Below are positions 20,773 through 24,916 of a stretch of DNA of 24,916 nucleotides, piece after piece. Under the pieces are notes generated by a model, which did no database searches, was not told the DNA's origin, and was given only the letters and a program-made list of their open reading frames with translations. The number at the start of each line of letters is the position of its first letter. Within the stretch, counting starts at the first letter, position 1. A program made the translations under genes and the position numbers. Source of the DNA: CAIUMH01 sp037142475 (GTDB lineage Bacteria > Actinomycetota > Acidimicrobiia > Acidimicrobiales > RAAP-2); the NCBI GenBank assembly GCA_037142475.1, contig JBAXAR010000019.1, positions 1 to 24,916 of the forward strand, written 5' to 3'.

Positions 20773-23184
20773 CTAGGCCAAGTCGTCGAGTTCCTCCACC
20801 GTCATGAGCACCGCTCGTGCCTTCGAGCCATGGGACGGCCCAACAACGCCCTCCTGCTCGAGAAGGTCCATGAGCCGGCCGGCCCGAGCGAAGCCCACTC
20901 TGAGCTTGCGCTGCAGCATCGACGTTGATCCGAGCTGCGATCGCACAACCTGCTCTCGAGCCTGCCGGAGGAGCTCGTCGTCGTCGTCGCTTCCACTACT
21001 GCCGGTGCTGACAGCTTCAAAGTCAGCCGCTGCGCTCGGCCCACCCTTGGTCATCGCCACCGTGAGTTCCGAGCGACCACCTTGAGCCCGCCAGAAGGCC
21101 ACAGCAGCACGGACTTCCTCCTCGGAGACCCAGGGTGCCTGAATGCGTCGCGCCACGTTCGACGAGGCCGTCAACAGCAGCATGTCGCCCTTCCCGACGA
21201 GACGCTCGGCACCGGGCTGGTCCAAGATCACCCGACTGTCGGCCAGAGAAGAGACCGAGAAGGCCATCCGACTGGGGACGTTGGCCTTGATCACACCAGT
21301 GATGACGTCCACTGATGGTCGCTGTGTGGCCAGGCAAAGGTGAATCCCGACGGCACGAGCCATCTGAGCGATGCGGACCACCGACTCTTCAACGTCGCGC
21401 GCTGCCACCATCATCAAGTCGTTCAACTCGTCAACCACGATCACGATGAACGGCAACGGATCGAGGCCATCGGCAGGATCTCCTGCTTCAAGGGCTTCGG
21501 CATCGAAGGGCTCTCCGTGCGCCGCCGCTCGAGCTTTGGCAACGATGACATCGGTCTCCGCATGGACGTCGCTGGGACCCGGTGGCGTCAGCGTTCCCGC
21601 CCGGAGTGCCTCGTGGTAGCTCGTGATGTCTCGGACACCGTGTTCCGCGAGTAAGTCGTAGCGACGCTCCATTTCCTTCACTGCCCAAGCCAGCGCATTC
21701 GCTGCCTTCTTGGGGTCGACCACCACGGGGCTGAGGAGGTGTGGGAGATCGTTGTACTGACCCAGTTCGACACGCTTCGGGTCAACGAGGATCAGGCGGA
21801 CCTCATCGGGGGTCGTTCGCATCAGAAGCGACGTGATCAGCGAGTTGATCGCCGAGCTCTTCCCGGCTCCCGTTGCACCCGAAATCAAGACATGGGGGAA
21901 CTCGGCCAAGTTCTGCATCACCGTCCGGCCGGCGATGTCACGACCCAACGCCACGAGCAGCGGGTGGGGAGTATCCATGGCCTCTTCCGAGGAAAGCAGG
22001 TCTCCTAGAGTGACCAGCTGACGCTGTCGGTTTGGAACTTCAACCCCGATTGCCGATCGGCCGGGGATAGGAGCCAGAATCCGCACGTCAGGTGACGCCA
22101 TTGCATACGCGATGTCCTTCGACAGACTCGTCACCCGGGCCACCTTGACCCCCGGACCGAGTTCAAGTTCGTAGCGGGTCACCGTGGGACCGACCGTGCA
22201 CCCCACCAGTGTGGTGTCGACACCGTGCGCAGCGAGCGCCGTGACCAACTCGGCACCAGCAAGATCCACTGCCCGCTGATCATGCCGCTGTACTTCAGTC
22301 GTACGCAGCAGATCCAGCGGAGGCAAGGACCAGTTCCCGGGCGCAGGAGAAGCGGCCTTCTTCGCCTTGCGACTCGAGGCTTTCGAAATCGGCGTGACAA
22401 TCTCTGCGGGCACCTCATCAGGAACGATCGAGAGCGTGACAGGCTCGCGAGGGCGTGCCTCCTCGGCTTGGGTCGACACCTTCGGCTCCGGAGGCTCAGT
22501 TTCCTCGAGGTCGTCCGATGGCCCGGGGCGAGAACCCAGAGGTCCGCCGGCCCACCAAGAGCCGAGGAACGACGAGATGCTCCGGACCCCGCGACCAAGT
22601 GCGGGTAACGCTGTCTTCAGGGGGATCCCCGTAAGGACCACCAGCGAGACAGCGAAAGCAGCGACGAGGACCACCACCGCTCCCACCGTGCCAATAGCTC
22701 TCGACGGAAGATGGCCGCTGATCGCTCCGACATAGCCGCCAGCGCCCTCAAGGGCCTTCGTCGAAGCAGCGATCGCCGGGTTGCCGCCGCTAAGACCAGC
22801 GAGGCCACACAGAGCAACCACGGCGAGGCCGCCGCCGAACCACAGCCGAGTCGTCTCAGCCTCCTCGCGATTGACCAACAGCGTCGCCACGCCTGCTCCA
22901 GCGATGAGCGGGACAAGGTAACGAACCTTGCCGAACAAGATCCCAAGAAGATGATCGAGGCCACGACCCACCGGCCCGAGTGCTCCGAACCACACCGCCA
23001 AGGCGCAAAGCACCGAGGCGGTGCCGAGTGCCAGGGCAACCAGATCGACCGCATGTTCGGCGATGATTCCCTGTTGTGGGGATTGGCGGCCTGCCCTTGT
23101 CGATGGCGCCCGCGATGGGGACTTTGCCCCGGCTTTCGACGATGCCTTCCGATGCTGCGGGGACTTGGATCCAGACTGAGCCAC
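20773..23184 (-). CDS. ftsK: DNA translocase FtsK/SpoIIIE
   Basis: FtsK is a septal, ATP-driven DNA pump that clears chromosome ends from the closing septum. The 803-residue protein has a basic Ser/Lys-rich N-terminus and four TM helices (about 46-69, 87-104, 113-133, 164-186). A linker rich in Pro and Glu (about 220-290) follows. The motor's alpha/beta domains have Walker A GATGAGKS (436-443) and Walker B VIVVDELNDLMMVA near 565. The gamma winged helix (about 735-795) reads RVGFARAGRLMDLLEQEGVVG, so it should recognise polar KOPS-like sequences. The usual Walker-B tail DELADLMM is DELNDLMM here, a mild change. The GTG at 23184 lies 9 nt after TAGGTT. Adjacency to RNase J recalls other actinobacteria. 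Confidence 0.95.
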   Translation of the reverse strand: MAQSGSKSPQHRKASSKAGAKSPSRAPSTRAGRQSPQQGIIAEHAVDLVALALGTASVLCALAVWFGALGPVGRGLDHLLGILFGKVRYLVPLIAGAGVATLLVNREEAETTRLWFGGGLAVVALCGLAGLSGGNPAIAASTKALEGAGGYVGAISGHLPSRAIGTVGAVVVLVAAFAVSLVVLTGIPLKTALPALGRGVRSISSFLGSWWAGGPLGSRPGPSDDLEETEPPEPKVSTQAEEARPREPVTLSIVPDEVPAEIVTPISKASSRKAKKAASPAPGNWSLPPLDLLRTTEVQRHDQRAVDLAGAELVTALAAHGVDTTLVGCTVGPTVTRYELELGPGVKVARVTSLSKDIAYAMASPDVRILAPIPGRSAIGVEVPNRQRQLVTLGDLLSSEEAMDTPHPLLVALGRDIAGRTVMQNLAEFPHVLISGATGAGKSSAINSLITSLLMRTTPDEVRLILVDPKRVELGQYNDLPHLLSPVVVDPKKAANALAWAVKEMERRYDLLAEHGVRDITSYHEALRAGTLTPPGPSDVHAETDVIVAKARAAAHGEPFDAEALEAGDPADGLDPLPFIVIVVDELNDLMMVAARDVEESVVRIAQMARAVGIHLCLATQRPSVDVITGVIKANVPSRMAFSVSSLADSRVILDQPGAERLVGKGDMLLLTASSNVARRIQAPWVSEEEVRAAVAFWRAQGGRSELTVAMTKGGPSAAADFEAVSTGSSGSDDDDELLRQAREQVVRSQLGSTSMLQRKLRVGFARAGRLMDLLEQEGVVGPSHGSKARAVLMTVEELDDLA

Positions 23185-23193
23185 GATGAGACG

Positions 23194-23199
23194 AACCTA
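23194..23199 (-). promoter_or_regulatory. Candidate -10 of ftsK
   Basis: Minus-strand TAGGTT ends 9 nt before the GTG at 23184; no Shine-Dalgarno is present. The longer spacing makes it less certain than the 6-nt cases. Confidence 0.3.
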
Positions 23200-23240
23200 G
23201 CCCCACGCTGTACCTCACCGGGGGACGCAGGGCCACACGA

Positions 23241-23246
23241 TACCCT
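23241..23246 (+). promoter_or_regulatory. Candidate -10 of the flavoreductase gene
   Basis: TACCCT on the plus strand would start an mRNA near 23252, leaving a leader of about 50 nt that carries AAGGAAG before GTG 23304. It lies in the 119-nt gap divergent from ftsK. Confidence 0.35.
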
Positions 23247-23303
23247 GACGATGCAGAAGAATCCGAGCCGGCTGGGATGCCGGACGTCTTAAGGAAGTTC
23301 GCC

Positions 23304-24089
23304 GTGCCCACTACCCCATCGACAGATACCGCCAGTCTTTTGAGCCGCCTCGAGGGAGTCGCTGCGTACCAACTCGAGATCACCGGTCGTTCAGACCTCA
23401 GCCCATCGCTCATCGAAGTCATCCTGGCCGGCAATATCGAGACCCTGAAGGCCCTCCCAGGCAACGACCTGATGCTCGCCGTCCCGGTTGAAGGAGGTGA
23501 CGGATCATTCCGTCGGCGCTACAGCGTCCGCTCCCTCGATTCCGCCGCAGGGACAGTCACCCTCTGGATTGACACGGTCGCGGGAGGGCCCGGTGCTCGC
23601 TGGGCGCAGCACGCTGCAATCGGATCGTCAATCGAGTGCATCGGACCGCGCGGCAAGGTCACCCTGGATCCCTTGGCTGATTGGCACCTGTTCGTGGGGG
23701 ATCTCAGTTTTCTCGCCGCCGCCTCATCGATGGCTGAGGCCATCGAGGCTCCCGGACAAGCGATCTTTCTTTTCGAGGTCGACGAGCCTGATGACCTCAT
23801 CTCCCCCTCGCTTGATGACGGTATCGGCGTCACCGTCGGGGTCATCGAGCGCTCCGGGCGTTCCAAGAGTGACCCAGTTGGCCTGATGGCCGGGCTCGCT
23901 GCACTCGAGTTCCCCGCCGACGAAGGCCACTTCTATCTCGGGGGCGAGCTCAGCGTGGTAGCCGCGCTGAAGACGGCTCTCCTGCAGCGAGGGGTCGAAA
24001 CTGCTCAGATCCATGCCAAGCCCTACTGGCGATCAGGCGTTGCCAACCTGGCTCACGGCGAGCCGCGCAAGGACGACGTCAGCCTCTGA
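23304..24089 (+). CDS. Siderophore-interacting protein (SIP) family FAD-binding reductase
   Basis: SIP-family flavoreductases use NAD(P)H and FAD to reduce ferric siderophores in the cytoplasm. The 261-residue protein has the FAD-binding beta-barrel with RYSVR (72-76), then GPRGKVTLD. The NAD(P)H-binding domain has the family's VGDLSFLAAASSMAEAI (the position usually reading VGDETALPAI) and ends with KPYWRSGVANLAHG, the typical SIP tail. I prefer GTG 23304 over the ATG at 23277 because AAGGAAG lies just upstream at a good distance. The gene is isolated, divergent from ftsK and convergent with RNase J (18-nt gap). No siderophore transporter is seen and no iron-regulator site is obvious, so use of another electron acceptor is possible. 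Confidence 0.85.
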   Translation: MPTTPSTDTASLLSRLEGVAAYQLEITGRSDLSPSLIEVILAGNIETLKALPGNDLMLAVPVEGGDGSFRRRYSVRSLDSAAGTVTLWIDTVAGGPGARWAQHAAIGSSIECIGPRGKVTLDPLADWHLFVGDLSFLAAASSMAEAIEAPGQAIFLFEVDEPDDLISPSLDDGIGVTVGVIERSGRSKSDPVGLMAGLAALEFPADEGHFYLGGELSVVAALKTALLQRGVETAQIHAKPYWRSGVANLAHGEPRKDDVSL

Positions 24090-24107
24090 GGTCCTCGACT
24101 GTTCGGC

Positions 24108-24916
24108 TCAGGTGGCCACGATGACCGGAACGATCATCGGCTTCTGACGAGTCCTCGTGCCCACAAAACGACCCAGCGCACGTCTCGCAACCCTATTGAG
24201 TCCCTCAATGTCTGCATTGCCGTCAGCCAGAGATGACTTCAGCGCTTGGGCCACTGAAGCGGCAGCCTCGACGGAAAGCAATTCCTCGGATGTGGGACCG
24301 GCCCAACCACGGGTCAGTACCTCCGGGCCGGCAACGACCTCTCGGGTCTGAAGATCCACTGAGGCGACCACCATCACCATCCCCTCGGAGGCGAGGACCT
24401 GGCGATCACGGAGGATCCCATGATCAATATCACTCGCCGCTCCGTCGACGTAGAGATAACCAGCAGGCACCGTCGACTCCTTTCGGATCCCCCGGTCGTC
24501 GAGCCGGATGACATCTCCATCAGTCGCCTGGATGACATTCGACGGGTCAACGCCCATGGTCTCGGCAAGCGCCGCGTGGTGCTTCAAGTGACGGAACTCA
24601 CCATGAACCGGGACAAAGCAGTCGGGCGATGTGACCGACAGGAGCGTGGAAAGCTCGCCGCGACGGGCATGGCCCGACACGTGGACCGGCTCGTGCGCCG
24701 AATGGATCACCTCGGCCCCGCGTCGATGCAGGCCGTTGATGACCTGCCCGACCGACCACTCGTTCCCGGGGATCGGATGGGCAGAAAGGACCACGACATC
24801 GTCGTCCCCGAGGTCAAGCCATTTTGACTGCCCTGCAGCCATCAGCGACATCGCCGCCATCGGTTCGCCTTGCGAACCGGTCGACAGCACGCAGATTTCA
24901 CCAGGCGGGAGTGAAT
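24108..24916 (-). CDS. rnj: Ribonuclease J, C-terminal part (5' end outside window)
   Basis: RNase J is a metallo-beta-lactamase/beta-CASP nuclease with endo- and 5'-3' exonuclease activity in mRNA decay and rRNA maturation. About 269 residues are visible, read into the window edge. The segment starts with GEICVLSTGSQGEPMAAM (beta-CASP region), then VVLSAHPIPGNE, HVSGHA (metal-site histidine) and VPVHGEFRHLKHHAALA, followed by the C-terminal domain. These motifs are unmistakable for RNase J. The start and the N-terminal metal-binding HxHxDH motif lie beyond base 24916. Confidence 0.94.
   Translation of the reverse strand, partial: SLPPGEICVLSTGSQGEPMAAMSLMAAGQSKWLDLGDDDVVVLSAHPIPGNEWSVGQVINGLHRRGAEVIHSAHEPVHVSGHARRGELSTLLSVTSPDCFVPVHGEFRHLKHHAALAETMGVDPSNVIQATDGDVIRLDDRGIRKESTVPAGYLYVDGAASDIDHGILRDRQVLASEGMVMVVASVDLQTREVVAGPEVLTRGWAGPTSEELLSVEAAASVAQALKSSLADGNADIEGLNRVARRALGRFVGTRTRQKPMIVPVIVAT

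Noticed and set aside
1..24916. CRISPR array, transposon, prophage or defence island
   Set aside because: I saw no regularly spaced direct repeats, transposase, integrase, phage structural gene or known defence domain. The duplicated SOS-box unit near 10145-10190 is the only evident short repeat.

Overview
The window reads as a chromosomal housekeeping region from a high-GC Gram-positive bacterium (Actinomycetota). My best guess is an Acidimicrobiia-like lineage, but that placement is inference. The actinobacterial signs are a lexA / LysM-protein / nrdR arrangement like the one known from Mycobacterium, a miaB-miaA-dapF-hflX string, a four-TM FtsK next to RNase J, a class E-type sortase and a DUF2332 protein. 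Genes are packed tightly, with many 4-nt (GTGA/ATGA) and 8-nt (ATGGCTGA-type) start/stop overlaps. I see no insertion sequence, prophage, CRISPR array or toxin/defence island, and no gene-free stretch longer than 300 bases.

Layout. 118-2541: a phytanoyl-CoA-dioxygenase-like enzyme, a DnaQ-like exonuclease, a SnoaL-like protein, tRNA-Cys(GCA) and a small membrane protein. 2570-7088 (+): glnD (PII uridylyltransferase), a class E-type sortase and a DUF2332 protein. 7058-10118 (-): a probable operon of LysM membrane protein, nrdR, PIG-L deacetylase and dinB. 10119-10294: a divergent control region with four LexA (SOS) boxes. 10295-11366 (+): lexA and a four-TM membrane protein. 11380-12219 (-): a tandem alpha/beta-barrel-like protein. 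12270-20672 (-): thrB, miaB, miaA, dapF, hflX, dapC, dapD, dapE. 20773-23184 (-): ftsK. 23304-24089 (+): a siderophore-interacting-type flavoreductase. 24108-24916 (-): the C-terminal part of RNase J, cut by the window edge.

Two modules stand out. The first is a DNA-damage module: LexA, a LysM protein resembling SOS division inhibitors, NrdR (control of ribonucleotide reductase) and DNA polymerase IV, all around one promoter region with four SOS boxes. The second is a meso-diaminopimelate/lysine module. It holds dapD, dapC, dapE and dapF, the whole succinylase branch after tetrahydrodipicolinate, interleaved with tRNA-modification genes and hflX. Within it, DapF has Ser in place of the first catalytic Cys, DapD is of the E. 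coli type, and miaA appears to start at CTG.

A recurrent signal is a TANNNT -10 hexamer 6-8 nt before the start codon of genes with no Shine-Dalgarno sequence (phyH-like, glnD, nrdR, miaB, thrB and the 12219 gene). This suggests widespread leaderless transcription. I did not find a clearly novel multi-gene system; the most interesting points are the features listed above.
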